DNA from: JAFGUB01 sp050305515
GTDB taxonomy: Bacteria > Campylobacterota > Campylobacteria > Campylobacterales > Sulfurimonadaceae
Assembly (NCBI GenBank): GCA_050305515.1
Contig: JBNLFL010000034.1
Span: forward strand, 78,494-142,493
Length of the DNA: 64,000 nucleotides
Direction: 5' to 3'
Below, in pieces: positions 51,819-61,004 of the stretch (positions are counted from its first letter, which is position 1; the number at the start of each line of letters is the position of its first letter). The position numbers and the translations under genes were made by a program. Under the pieces are notes generated by a model that did no database searches, was not told the origin of the DNA, and saw nothing but the letters and a program-made list of their open reading frames with translations.

Positions 51819-53208
51819 CTCAAAAACCAAAACGAAACGCGATTTCGAGCCCCAGAACCCGGAGCGTGTTACCCTCTATGTCTGCGGGCCTACCGTCTAT
51901 GACGATGCGCATCTCGGGCATGCCAAAAGCGCGCTGGCTTTTGACCTGCTCGCCCGGGTCATCCGTGCCAACGGCTACAACCTTCTCTATGCCAAAAACA
52001 TTACCGATATCGACGACAAGATCATCAAAAAATCTGCCGAATCCGGGGAGAGCATCACGGCACTGACGGCGCGCTATACGGCTGCCTACCACCGCGATAT
52101 GGACGCCCTTGGCGTCTTACGCGCCGACATCGAGCCCAAAGCGACCGAATCCATTGATGCGATGCTCTCCATGATTAATGACCTTGTAAGCACGCATCAC
52201 GCCTACGCCACACCCGAGGGAGATGTCTATTTCGATACCAAAAGCGATAGTGCGTATCTGGGTCTCAGCGGCAGGGTTCAGGATGAACATGAACTTCAAA
52301 GCCGTGTGGAATCAAGCAGTGCCAAAAAGCAGAGTGCCGATTTTGCCCTCTGGAAAGGAATTCATGACGGTTCAGTCACATTTGAATCGCCTTACGGAAG
52401 CGGCCGTCCGGGATGGCATCTGGAGTGTTCGGCAATGATTGAGAAACACCTTGCATGTAAAGGCGACACCTATGCCGTGGACATTCACGGCGGCGGTGCC
52501 GACCTGCTTTTTCCGCACCATGAGAACGAGGCGGCCCAGACCCGATGCGCCACCGGCCATGAACTGGCGAAATACTGGATGCACAACGGTTTTGTCAACA
52601 TTGACGGCGAAAAGATGTCCAAAAGTCTGGGCAACAGCTTCTTTATCAAGGACGCGCTCAAAGCCTACCACGGTGAAGTCGTGCGCTTTTACCTGCTCTC
52701 GACCCACTACCGCGCCAATTTCAACTTTAATGAAACGGACCTGCTGGTTTCCAAACGGCGTCTGGACAAACTCTACCGGCTCAAAAAACGGCTCTTCGGC
52801 CTGCCGGAGAGTGATGCAAAAACCGCATTTCAAAAAGAGCTGCTTGACGCACTCAGCGACGATCTGAACGTCTCAGTTGCCTACGCGCTGATCGATGCAA
52901 TGATACAAAATGCTAATGAAACGCTTGACTCCAACCCCAAAGACAAGGTGATCAAACGTGAAACGGTTGCCAATCTTGCGCTAATCGAATCGCTTCTTGG
53001 CTTTGGAATTCAAAATCCGTTTGAATACTTTCAGTTCGGTATTGACGCTACGACAAAATCTGCCATTGACGCGCTGATTGCAGCACGTAACGATGCCAAA
53101 AAAACCAAAGATTTTGCGAGAGCCGACAGCGTACGCGATGCCATTCTCGCCTACGGTGTGGCATTGATGGACACGCCACAGGGAACATTCTGGGAACGGG
53201 TAGAGTAG
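51805..53208 (+). CDS. cysS: Cysteinyl-tRNA synthetase
   Basis: 467 residues, class I. LYDSKTKTKRDFEP, HIGH variant AHLGHAKSALAFD after the zinc Cys (YVCGPTVYDD), GWHLECSAM, HGGGADLLFPHHENE and KMSKS (GEKMSKSLGN). ATG 51805 has AAGGA eight bases ahead and begins within the murJ end. Charges tRNA-Cys in the cytosol. A palindrome variant (52451) spans Ala-Cys-Lys. Confidence 0.95.
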   Translation: MRLYDSKTKTKRDFEPQNPERVTLYVCGPTVYDDAHLGHAKSALAFDLLARVIRANGYNLLYAKNITDIDDKIIKKSAESGESITALTARYTAAYHRDMDALGVLRADIEPKATESIDAMLSMINDLVSTHHAYATPEGDVYFDTKSDSAYLGLSGRVQDEHELQSRVESSSAKKQSADFALWKGIHDGSVTFESPYGSGRPGWHLECSAMIEKHLACKGDTYAVDIHGGGADLLFPHHENEAAQTRCATGHELAKYWMHNGFVNIDGEKMSKSLGNSFFIKDALKAYHGEVVRFYLLSTHYRANFNFNETDLLVSKRRLDKLYRLKKRLFGLPESDAKTAFQKELLDALSDDLNVSVAYALIDAMIQNANETLDSNPKDKVIKRETVANLALIESLLGFGIQNPFEYFQFGIDATTKSAIDALIAARNDAKKTKDFARADSVRDAILAYGVALMDTPQGTFWERVE

Positions 53209-53293
53209 CAGGCCGCGTTACAAGAGCTTTGGCACTAACACAGTCTGTGAATTTCCTGAAGAAATATCACACTTTGATATACTTTTATCATCA

Positions 53294-53314
53294 CATAACA
53301 TAATATTTGTTATG
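53294..53314. promoter_or_regulatory. Inverted repeat, possible operator
   Basis: CATAACA, 7-base spacer TAATATT, TGTTATG: perfect 7-base arms. It lies just upstream of a TATACT -10-like box (53318-53323) ahead of the REC-HD-GYP gene. Compatible with binding by a dimeric regulator. Confidence 0.45.
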
Positions 53315-53338
53315 CTTATATACTTTAAATGATACGTT

Positions 53339-54439
53339 ATGGCAGATATGAAACAAAACACTTATAAAATTCTGGTTGTAGATGATGCCGTTGAAAATGT
53401 CAAGCTGATTTCGGCAATTTTAAAAGAAGCCGGTTTTGAAACCATGAGTGCCAAAGACGGCCTCGAAGCACTCGAACTCGCAGAAGCGAATGATTTCGAC
53501 ATGATCATGCTCGACATCATGATGCCGGGAATCAGCGGCATCGAAACCTGCCGTCACCTCAAAGTCGATCCCAAAAACAGTAATGTGCCGGTTATTTTTC
53601 TTACGGCAAGCGATGCCAAGGAACAGTTGGTCAAAGCCTACCGGGTGGGTGCGGTAGACTACATCAAGAAGCCTTTCTTCAAAGAGGAGCTCCTTGCACG
53701 CGTCAATCTGCATCTGAAACTCAAAGACTATGAGAAAAACCTCGAAGAGAAAGTCGAGCAAAGTACCCGGGAAATGGCACAGACGCAGGTGCAGCTTATG
53801 TATATGCTCGGCGGCGTCGCGGAGGGGCACTCCATTGAAACCCACTTACATGTAAAGCGGGTTTCAGAGTTTACCTATCTGCTCGCCAGGCTCTACGGCA
53901 TGGAAGAGAAAGAGGCTAAGATGCTCAAAGACGCCTCGTCCCTGCACGATCTTGGCAAGCTCGGTATTACCGATACGATACTCCATAAACAGGGTGCGCT
54001 TGATCGCCGCGAATACAAAGAGATGACCCGTCATGCCCAACTGGGTTCGAAGATGCTTGGCACCTCCGAACTGCCACTCTTTCAAACCGCTTCCATCGTC
54101 TGCAGACAGCACCATGAAAAATATGACGGCAGCGGCTATCCTGACAAACTCAAGGCGGATGGCATCCACATCTACGCACGCATTGTGAGCATTGCCGACG
54201 TCTTCGACGCCCTCCTCTTTCCACGTGCCTATAAACGCAGCTGGAGTGTCGAAGCGGTTCTGGAATATTTTAAAGAGAATCGCGGTAAACATTTTGATCC
54301 GGTTCTGGTCGATCTCGTTTTGGATAATATTGATAACTTTCTGAAGATATCCGAGCATGAGCGTAAAAACGTCGAAACCCCGATTGAGAAAAAACGTACC
54401 TTTTTTGCCCTTTTTAGCAAACTCCTGAAGTCAAGTTGA
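53339..54439 (+). CDS. Response regulator with HD-GYP phosphodiesterase
   Basis: 366 residues. Receiver with Asp59 (MIMLDIMMPGISG) and Lys in IKKPFF; coiled linker (EKNLEEKVEQSTREM); HD-GYP domain with HD at 203-204 (SLHDLGKLG) and QHHEKYDGSGYP at about 257-268. All signature residues are present, so c-di-GMP hydrolysis is expected. No kinase next to it, so it is an orphan regulator. An exact palindrome (53846) encodes Leu-His-Val inside the HD-GYP domain. Confidence 0.9.
   Translation: MADMKQNTYKILVVDDAVENVKLISAILKEAGFETMSAKDGLEALELAEANDFDMIMLDIMMPGISGIETCRHLKVDPKNSNVPVIFLTASDAKEQLVKAYRVGAVDYIKKPFFKEELLARVNLHLKLKDYEKNLEEKVEQSTREMAQTQVQLMYMLGGVAEGHSIETHLHVKRVSEFTYLLARLYGMEEKEAKMLKDASSLHDLGKLGITDTILHKQGALDRREYKEMTRHAQLGSKMLGTSELPLFQTASIVCRQHHEKYDGSGYPDKLKADGIHIYARIVSIADVFDALLFPRAYKRSWSVEAVLEYFKENRGKHFDPVLVDLVLDNIDNFLKISEHERKNVETPIEKKRTFFALFSKLLKSS
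53846..53855. repeat. TTACATGTAA, exact, in REC-HD-GYP
   Basis: Leu-His-Val phase. Confidence 0.9.
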
Positions 54440-54498
54440 CACGCTTGCTGAAACGCCGGAATTAACCTTCACCCTTGCTGCGCCCTGCATTGTGCGGG

Positions 54499-54507
54499 TG
54501 CTATACT
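54499..54507 (+). promoter_or_regulatory. Extended -10 promoter for the MATE gene
   Basis: TGCTATACT about 31 bases before the ATG at 54539. Confidence 0.5.
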
Positions 54508-54538
54508 CTCAACCCATTCCCAAGCGAGGCGGCAAAGC

Positions 54539-55876
54539 ATGCAGATTGATCTGACCGGAGGCGACATCCGCAGCCACATCAAAACACTGGCCGTTCCCGC
54601 GAGTATCGGCTTTTTCTTCCATACCATGTTCAACGTCACTGACACCTATTTTGCCGGATATCTCTCCACACAGGCGCTCGCGGCACTCTCGCTCTCTTTT
54701 CCCATCTTTTTTGTCATCATCGCGCTGGCAGGAGGCATGTCGGAAGCACTGACGGCACTTGTCGGCAATGCTCTGGGCAGCAATAAGCGCGAACATGCAC
54801 AGCGTATTGCCCAAAACAGCGCACTTTTTGCACTGGCCCTCTCCCTGCTGCTGACGTTTTTCGGTCTGGCCTTTGCCCCGGTAGCCATGCGGCTTCTTGG
54901 TGCGCAGGGTGATTATCTGGCATTGACACTTGAATACATTGACGTCATCATCTATGGTACCGCCCTCTTTGTCGCGACGTTCTTTATCAATGCCGTTTTG
55001 AACGCGCTTGGAGATACCGTCTCCTTTCGCAACATTCTCATTGTCTCGGCGCTGCTCAATGTTGTACTCGATTACTGGTTCGTTACCGGAGGTCTTGGGG
55101 TCGCACCAATGGGCATCCGCGGTATCGCTCTGGCAACCGTCATCATTGAGGCAGTGAGCACGGTGTACCTTTTTTACCGTCTCTCCCGCACTCCGTTTTT
55201 CAAAAGCATGATGCCGTTTCAAAGCGATAGCACCGTTTTCAAAGAGCTGTTCTCTCAGGGCATAGCCCCCAGTGCCAATATGGGATTGACCGCCGTGGGC
55301 ATCGCCATCATTACCTATTTTGCAGCACCGTTTGGAGAAGAGGTCATCGCCGCTTTTGGCATCGGTATGCGTATCGAGCAGATTTTGCTGATGCCTCTGA
55401 TCGGTCTCAATGTTGCGGTGTTGACACTGGTAGCGCAAAACAACGGTGCCGCACTGCACGCACGTGTTGATGAAACCCTGCGCCATGCGTTACATTACGC
55501 ACTTTGGTTCTCACTCTCCGGTGCCATCGCTCTGTGGCTTGGCGGCGCGTATGTCATGGAATATTTCAGCAGTGACACGCGCGTCGTTTATGAGGGCATG
55601 CGCTATCTTTATGTGGAAGCATTTCTCATCTACCCGTTTGCGCTCATCTTCATCTACGCCGCGTTTTTGCAGGGGATTAAAAGACCGGGCTTCATCTTTT
55701 ACCTGAGCCTTGCACGGCAGATTTTTCTTCCCGTAGTCGTGCTAAGCCTTATCACGGCGCGCTTTCATGACGTACTTGGCATCTGGATCGGTATTGCGTT
55801 CATCGTAGGCATTTCCGCACTCATCATGCAGCGCTATGCCTTAAAACTTTTCAAGCGTCTTCAGTCCATCCAGTAG
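54539..55876 (+). CDS. MATE family efflux transporter
   Basis: 445 residues, twelve TM helices in two similar halves. Conserved opening HIKTLAVPASIGFFFHTMFNVTDTYFAGYLSTQALAALS and GIAPSANMGLTAVGIAII in the second half. Exports cationic drugs or metabolites with Na+ or H+. Its 3' end overlaps the convergent GNAT gene by 16 bases. Confidence 0.92.
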   Translation: MQIDLTGGDIRSHIKTLAVPASIGFFFHTMFNVTDTYFAGYLSTQALAALSLSFPIFFVIIALAGGMSEALTALVGNALGSNKREHAQRIAQNSALFALALSLLLTFFGLAFAPVAMRLLGAQGDYLALTLEYIDVIIYGTALFVATFFINAVLNALGDTVSFRNILIVSALLNVVLDYWFVTGGLGVAPMGIRGIALATVIIEAVSTVYLFYRLSRTPFFKSMMPFQSDSTVFKELFSQGIAPSANMGLTAVGIAIITYFAAPFGEEVIAAFGIGMRIEQILLMPLIGLNVAVLTLVAQNNGAALHARVDETLRHALHYALWFSLSGAIALWLGGAYVMEYFSSDTRVVYEGMRYLYVEAFLIYPFALIFIYAAFLQGIKRPGFIFYLSLARQIFLPVVVLSLITARFHDVLGIWIGIAFIVGISALIMQRYALKLFKRLQSIQ

Positions 55877-56370
55877 GTCGGATCATAGCCGTCCGAAGGA
55901 CGATCCGGCACCACTTTGGAGAGCTGTTTTATCATCACGCCCTCACGCAGGCTTTCAAAACCAAGCGAACGGAAAAAGGGTATATTTTCCGTATCGCACG
56001 CCACACTGATCCGTTCATAGAGTGCCGCCGCTTCGATACAAAGCTGCTCCAGCATTGCTTTGCCGATACCCTGTCCGCGCCACTCGGGTTTGACCGCTAT
56101 CATTAAAACAGGAGTTTGCGCGTCAACGCAGGCCGTGGCATTGTCGCTCTCTTTGAGCAGACGGATCCACGCCGCTCCGGCAAGGACATGTTCCTGCAGC
56201 GCATAGAGGCCCATGTCACGGTGGTTCAGGCCGTAATGGCGGTAATAACACTCCAGTTCGGGACGGGAGTCGAGCTTTTCGCCGGTTTTATCCACTCCTG
56301 CAGCGAAATGCAGCATGTCAGTGACGATTTTTTGTTCGGAAGATCGGAGAAAATAGAGTGTCGGTTGCAT
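55861..56370 (-). CDS. GNAT family N-acetyltransferase
   Basis: About 169 residues. Acetyl-CoA site VKPEWRGQGIGKAML (Q/RxxGxG/A) and a C-terminal FFRSLGFESLREGVMI. Substrate not predictable. ATG 56370 is chosen: a minus-strand TATAAT (56377-56382) ends seven bases before it, which implies a leaderless transcript. A longer in-frame version would overlap the RNA-ligase gene. Confidence 0.8.
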   Translation of the reverse strand: MQPTLYFLRSSEQKIVTDMLHFAAGVDKTGEKLDSRPELECYYRHYGLNHRDMGLYALQEHVLAGAAWIRLLKESDNATACVDAQTPVLMIAVKPEWRGQGIGKAMLEQLCIEAAALYERISVACDTENIPFFRSLGFESLREGVMIKQLSKVVPDRPSDGYDPTYWMD

Positions 56371-56377
56371 GGCGGCA

Positions 56378-56875
56378 TTATAATACAATCCTCCTGACAC
56401 GCGTGTAACGCGCACCGTCGGGGAACAATTCGCTGCGCATCAGGTCAATATGGGGCAGCACACATCCCTCGGGTTTGAGCGTTTCAAGCAAAAGCGCGCC
56501 ATTCACGGCATCCGTCATCTCCTTGACGCGCATAAGCGTTACATGTAAAAGCAGCGCTTTCGGCGGCAGTTCAAAAAGCCTGCACAGATCTTCATGAATT
56601 TCCTGCAAATCGCCTTCGACACCCGCATAGAGGATGCGACGCTCCAGCAGAGAAAGCGCCGTGAGTTTCAAGGATGCGGGCAGCTTGCATGTGAAGTGTT
56701 CCAGACGTTTGAGCACCTCGGTCTCATCCAGACGCTCACCCAGGAAAAGCAGTGTGGCGTGCAACTGGTTTTCGCTGCTCCAGCGTCCCCGCATCACGGG
56801 TGAAAACGCCGCTTTCAGAACATCGAAATTTCTCAGGACAACAGGCATACTTATAAAAAGACGTGATGTTTTCAT
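56378..56875 (-). CDS. thpR: RNA 2',3'-cyclic phosphodiesterase (2'-5' RNA ligase family)
   Basis: 165 residues. Both catalytic HxT motifs: HAT (NQLHATLLFLGE) and HVT (LLLHVTLMRVKE). Opening RLFISMPV as in the family. Hydrolyses RNA 2',3'-cyclic phosphates; physiological role unclear. The second HxT is encoded by an exact palindrome (56539, Leu-His-Val), so the catalytic His sits inside it. Another exact copy lies in its leader. Confidence 0.87.
   Translation of the reverse strand: MKTSRLFISMPVVLRNFDVLKAAFSPVMRGRWSSENQLHATLLFLGERLDETEVLKRLEHFTCKLPASLKLTALSLLERRILYAGVEGDLQEIHEDLCRLFELPPKALLLHVTLMRVKEMTDAVNGALLLETLKPEGCVLPHIDLMRSELFPDGARYTRVRRIVL
56539..56548. repeat. TTACATGTAA, exact, in thpR
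   Basis: Leu-His-Val; the His is the second catalytic HxT residue. Confidence 0.9.
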
Positions 56876-56889
56876 ACCTGTATTCTAGC

Positions 56890-56899
56890 TTACATGTAA
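56890..56899. repeat. TTACATGTAA, exact, in thpR leader
   Basis: Extends to AGCTTACATGTAAGCT if one flanking base each side is allowed to vary; 14 bases before the thpR ATG. Confidence 0.9.
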
Positions 56900-56941
56900 G
56901 CGTCTTATCTGCTATTTACCGGCATTTAACCATCATTTGAG

Positions 56942-56947
56942 TATAAT
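56942..56947 (+). promoter_or_regulatory. TATAAT -10 for pyrD
   Basis: Consensus -10, 37 bases before the ATG of pyrD; the operon likely runs from here to rseP. Confidence 0.55.
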
Positions 56948-56983
56948 CTGCGACCAAAAATACGCCTTAATGACGGGAGCACC

Positions 56984-58039
56984 ATGAGTTTTTATTCTTC
57001 GTTAAAACCCCTGCTTTTCAAACTCGACCCCGAAACGGCCCACCACTATGCGGAAATTTTCCTCAGTGCCGCGACCGCGTTTCCCTTCCTCTTCAAACCG
57101 TGGAAAAAGCGCTATTTTATCGACGACCCGATGCTGCGTCAGGAACTTTTCGGACGTACCTTTGCCAATCCGGTCGGACTGGCGGCCGGCTTTGACAAAA
57201 ACGCCACGATGCTTCACGGCATCCATGCGCTGGGCTTTGGATGCACCGAGATCGGTACGCTCACACCCAAACCCCAAAGCGGCAATCCCAAACCCCGTAT
57301 GTGGCGCCACATTCCGCAGGAGACCCTGCAAAACGCCATGGGTTTCAACAATGACGGGCTTGCCCTCATTGAGAGACGCCTGAGTCATGTGATCCCCTAC
57401 GAGATTCCGGTGGGCGTCAATGTCGGAAAGAACAAAACCACCTCGGAAGAGGATGCCATCAGCGACTATACGACCCTCATCAAAGCGCTGCACGGCTATG
57501 CCGACTACATGGTCATCAATATCTCTTCCCCCAATACGCCGGGACTGCGCGACCTGCAAAACGAAACCTTCATCACGGAGCTTTTCGCACAGGCCAAAGC
57601 GCTCACCGACAAGCCCATCTTTTTGAAAATTGCACCCGACATGACGAGTGAACAGGCCGTAACACTCTGCACGCTTGCCGTCGAAAAGGGAGCGGATGGC
57701 ATCATTGCCACCAATACGACCATCGATTACAGCCTCGTCCCGCATCCCGCAGACGTGGGCGGGCTCAGCGGTGCCGTTTTGAAAGATAAAAGCTTTGCCA
57801 TCTTCGATGCCGTCGCCGCCGCACTTTACGGTAAGACCACACTGATCTCGGTCGGAGGCATCGACTCTGCCGAAGAAGCCTACCGCCGCATCCGCGCAGG
57901 CGCCACGCTGGTTCAGGTCTACTCGGCCCTGATCTTCAAAGGTCCGGGACTCGTGCGCGATATCAATAAGGGGCTGATCGCCCTGCTCAAACGCGATGGT
58001 TATTCCCACATCTCCGAAGCGATCGGAGCTGACCGATGA
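56984..58039 (+). CDS. pyrD: Dihydroorotate dehydrogenase, class 2 (quinone)
   Basis: 351 residues. N-terminal membrane-associating helix (SSLKPLLFKLDPETAHHYAEIFL), FMN site NPVGLAAGFDKNATML, MGFNNDGLALIERR with the catalytic loop and NISSPNTPGLRDLQ. Class 2 enzymes pass electrons to quinone. First of an overlapping run pyrD-M16-dapA-FabL-pgsA-rseP, an order partly shared with Campylobacter as I recall it. Confidence 0.95.
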   Translation: MSFYSSLKPLLFKLDPETAHHYAEIFLSAATAFPFLFKPWKKRYFIDDPMLRQELFGRTFANPVGLAAGFDKNATMLHGIHALGFGCTEIGTLTPKPQSGNPKPRMWRHIPQETLQNAMGFNNDGLALIERRLSHVIPYEIPVGVNVGKNKTTSEEDAISDYTTLIKALHGYADYMVINISSPNTPGLRDLQNETFITELFAQAKALTDKPIFLKIAPDMTSEQAVTLCTLAVEKGADGIIATNTTIDYSLVPHPADVGGLSGAVLKDKSFAIFDAVAAALYGKTTLISVGGIDSAEEAYRRIRAGATLVQVYSALIFKGPGLVRDINKGLIALLKRDGYSHISEAIGADR

Positions 58040-59337
58040 GACTCCTCATCACCCTACTTTTCACACTAGGAACGCTTATGGCATCATCTTTGCCGCACTA
58101 TGAAACCCAAACCCTGAAAAACGGCCTCGAAGTTGTTGTCATCCCGATGCATAACGGCACCAACGTCATCTCTACCGACATCTTCTACAAAGTCGGCAGC
58201 CGCAACGAAGTGATGGGCAAAACAGGTATTGCCCACATGCTCGAACACATGAACTTCAAATCGACAAAAAACCTTGACGCAGGCGAATTCGACAAAGAGG
58301 TCAAAAGCATCGGCGGGCTCAACAACGCTTCTACCGGATTTGACTTTACCCACTATTTCATTCGTTCAAGCACGGACAATCTCGACACCCCACTAAAGCT
58401 TTTTGCCGAACTTATGGCCAACCTGAACCTCAAAGATGAAGAGTTCCAGCCCGAGCGCGATGTTGTCGCCGAAGAGCGCCGCTGGCGTACCGACAACAAT
58501 CCGCTCGGTTACCTCTATTTCCGTCTGTTCAACAACGCCTATATCTATCACTCCTACCACTGGACGCCGATTGGCTTCATGAACGATATTCAGACATGGA
58601 ACATCGATGACATCCGAAATTTCCATGCGACCTATTATCAGCCGAAAAATGCCATTTTGATCATCACGGGCGATATCGAACCCAAAGTCGCGTTCGAAGG
58701 GGCCAAAAAACATTTCGAATCGATCCCCAACACCCGCGAGATACCGGAGTTCAAATTCAAGGAACCGCGTCAGGACGGTGCCAAACGCATCATGATCACG
58801 AAAGAGAGCGAAGTGGAGATGCTCGCCATTGTCTACCACATTCCCAATTTCCAGCATGCGGATCAGCCAAAACTCTCCGCCATCAGCGAACTGCTCAGCT
58901 CGGGCAAATCAAGCCGCCTCTATGAAGAGCTGGTTCATAAAAAGCAGATGGTCAATCAGATCTACGCCTACAATATGGAAAACATTGATCCGGGCCTTTT
59001 TATTTTTATGGCCTCATGCAACCCCGGCGTGAAAGCGGAGAGCGTCGAAGCGGAGCTTCTCGCACAGATTGAGAAGCTCAAAAAAGAGCCGGTCGATCAG
59101 TCGATTCTTGAGAAGATCAAGATCAACACCAAAAGCGATTTCATCTTTTCGCTCGAGAGTGCGAGCTCGGTCGCAGACCTCTTTGGCAGCTACCTCGCAC
59201 GCGGCGATCTGAGCCCGCTTGAAAACTATGAGAGCGCCATCAACGCCCTGACTCCCAAAGAGATTCAGGAGGCCGCGCAGCGCTATTTTGATGCCACGCA
59301 ATCCACCACCGTAATTCTTAGAAAGGGCGAACAATGA
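58036..59337 (+). CDS. M16-family zinc peptidase, periplasmic
   Basis: 433 residues. Signal peptide (RLLITLLFTLGTLMAS), inverted zinc motif HxxEH (HMLEHMNF) and the distal Glu in VVAEERRWRTD. The C-terminal inactive-type half has LLSSGKSSRLYEELV. Degrades peptides or processes a secreted protein. ATG overlaps pyrD (ATGA) and its stop overlaps dapA (four bases). Confidence 0.9.
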   Translation: MRLLITLLFTLGTLMASSLPHYETQTLKNGLEVVVIPMHNGTNVISTDIFYKVGSRNEVMGKTGIAHMLEHMNFKSTKNLDAGEFDKEVKSIGGLNNASTGFDFTHYFIRSSTDNLDTPLKLFAELMANLNLKDEEFQPERDVVAEERRWRTDNNPLGYLYFRLFNNAYIYHSYHWTPIGFMNDIQTWNIDDIRNFHATYYQPKNAILIITGDIEPKVAFEGAKKHFESIPNTREIPEFKFKEPRQDGAKRIMITKESEVEMLAIVYHIPNFQHADQPKLSAISELLSSGKSSRLYEELVHKKQMVNQIYAYNMENIDPGLFIFMASCNPGVKAESVEAELLAQIEKLKKEPVDQSILEKIKINTKSDFIFSLESASSVADLFGSYLARGDLSPLENYESAINALTPKEIQEAAQRYFDATQSTTVILRKGEQ

Positions 59338-60227
59338 ACAAAGTCACAGGTGCCACGACGGCACTGATCACACCATTTAAAAACGGCAAACTCGACGAGG
59401 CATGCTACGCCAAACTGATCCGGCGCCAGATCGACAACGGCATCGATGCCGTCTGCCCGGTCGGTACTACCGGAGAAAGTGCCACCCTCACCTACGAAGA
59501 GGACAAACGCTGCATCGAGATTGCGGTTGAAGTGTGCAAAGGCACCAACACCAAAGTACTTGCCGGTGCCGGAAGCAACGCCACAGCCGAAGCGATCAAC
59601 ATTGCCCAACATGCCCAGAAATGCGGCGTCGATGCCATCTTCTCCGTGAGTCCCTATTACAACAAACCTTCCCAGGAAGGGCTCTATCAGCACTATAAAG
59701 CCATTGCAAGCGCCGTGCCGGAACTGCCGTTCATGCTTTACAACGTCCCGGGACGCACCGGCGTGGACATCACGGCCGATACGGTCATCCGTCTCTTTGA
59801 CGACGTTCCCAACATCTACGGCATCAAAGAGGCCACCGGAAGTCTCGACCGCACCATCGAACTGCTTTCGCGCCGCCCTGATCTTGTCGTTCTCAGCGGC
59901 GACGATGCCATCGACTATCCCATTCTCGCTACCGGAGGTGCGGGCATTACCTCGGTAACATCCAATCTCATGCCCGATTTGAAAAGCAAGCTGGTGCACA
60001 CCGCACTTTCAGGTGACCTTCCCGGAGCACGTGCCATCAACGACATGCTCTACCCCATCAACAAAGTCCTCTTTTGCGAATCGAATCCGATTCCCATCAA
60101 GGCAGCCATGTACATTGCCGGACTCATCGATACGCTTGAATACCGCCTGCCGCTCGTCGCCCCGAGCAGCGATAATATGAAACGCATCGAAGCGGTCATG
60201 AAAAATTACACGATTGTAGGAGCATAA
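59334..60227 (+). CDS. dapA: 4-hydroxy-tetrahydrodipicolinate synthase
   Basis: 297 residues, TIM barrel. Pyruvate-binding GTTGESATLT, tyrosine of YNVPGRTGVD and Schiff-base lysine in GIKEATGSL. Starts the lysine/diaminopimelate branch, needed for peptidoglycan. ATG overlaps the M16 stop. The SDR gene follows with no spacing. Confidence 0.96.
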   Translation: MNKVTGATTALITPFKNGKLDEACYAKLIRRQIDNGIDAVCPVGTTGESATLTYEEDKRCIEIAVEVCKGTNTKVLAGAGSNATAEAINIAQHAQKCGVDAIFSVSPYYNKPSQEGLYQHYKAIASAVPELPFMLYNVPGRTGVDITADTVIRLFDDVPNIYGIKEATGSLDRTIELLSRRPDLVVLSGDDAIDYPILATGGAGITSVTSNLMPDLKSKLVHTALSGDLPGARAINDMLYPINKVLFCESNPIPIKAAMYIAGLIDTLEYRLPLVAPSSDNMKRIEAVMKNYTIVGA

Positions 60228-61004
60228 ATGTCCCAAATGAAAGGTAAAACGCTGGTCATTACCGGTGCCACGAAAGGCATCGGAGCCGCCATTGCGGAGA
60301 AGTTCGCATCTCAGGGTGTCAATGTTGCGTTTACGTACAACTCCAATGTCGAAAGCGCCAACGCACTCGCTGCACAATGGGAATCCGAATACGGCGTCAA
60401 AGCCAAAGCCTACCCGCTCAACATCCTCGAACCCGACGAATTCAAACCGCTCTTCGAAGCGATCGATCAGGATTTTGACCGTGTCGACTTTTTCGTCTCC
60501 AACGCAATGATCTACGGACGTCCGGTTGTGGGCGGCTACGGCAAGTTCATGCGCCTCAAACCGCGCGGCCTGAACAACATTTACACGGCAACGGTCAACG
60601 CCTTTGTCGTCGGTACGCAAGAAGCCGCCAAGCGCATGGAAAAAGTCGGCGGCGGTGCCGTGGTGACCATGTCGAGCACCGGAAATCTCATCTACATCGA
60701 GAACTATGCCGGGCACGGCACCAACAAAGCAGCTGTCGAAGCGATGATGCGTTACGCCGCCGTGGAACTCGGGGAAATGAACATCCGCGTCAATGCTGTC
60801 AGCGGCGGTCCGATCGACACCGATGCACTTAAAGCTTTTACCAACTACGAAGAGGTCAAGGCGGAAACCGTGAAACGTTCGGCGCTTAACCGCATGGGTG
60901 CGCCCGAAGACATTGCCGGAGCCGTCTATTTCCTCTGTAGCGATGAAGCAAGCTGGGTAACCGGACAAACGCTCATCGTCGATGGCGGAACGACCTTTAG
61001 ATAA
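60228..61004 (+). CDS. FabL-like enoyl-ACP reductase (SDR)
   Basis: 258 residues. NAD(P) motif TGATKGIG (13-20) is more SDR-like than that of FabI. The active site reads Tyr160-x6-Lys167 (YAGHGTNK), the spacing of enoyl-ACP reductases, as opposed to YxxxK of ordinary SDRs. Bacillus FabL has the same combination. It therefore probably reduces enoyl-ACP in fatty-acid elongation. Abuts dapA and pgsA with no gap. Ordinary ketoreductase is the alternative. Confidence 0.72.
   Translation: MSQMKGKTLVITGATKGIGAAIAEKFASQGVNVAFTYNSNVESANALAAQWESEYGVKAKAYPLNILEPDEFKPLFEAIDQDFDRVDFFVSNAMIYGRPVVGGYGKFMRLKPRGLNNIYTATVNAFVVGTQEAAKRMEKVGGGAVVTMSSTGNLIYIENYAGHGTNKAAVEAMMRYAAVELGEMNIRVNAVSGGPIDTDALKAFTNYEEVKAETVKRSALNRMGAPEDIAGAVYFLCSDEASWVTGQTLIVDGGTTFR

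Noticed and set aside
57002..58009. 335-codon open frame antisense to pyrD, and similar long antisense frames over the YgiQ-type gene, DUF342, MATE and FabL-like genes
   Set aside because: The sense frames carry clear family motifs; the antisense products show no domain and follow from codon bias that avoids stops on the other strand.
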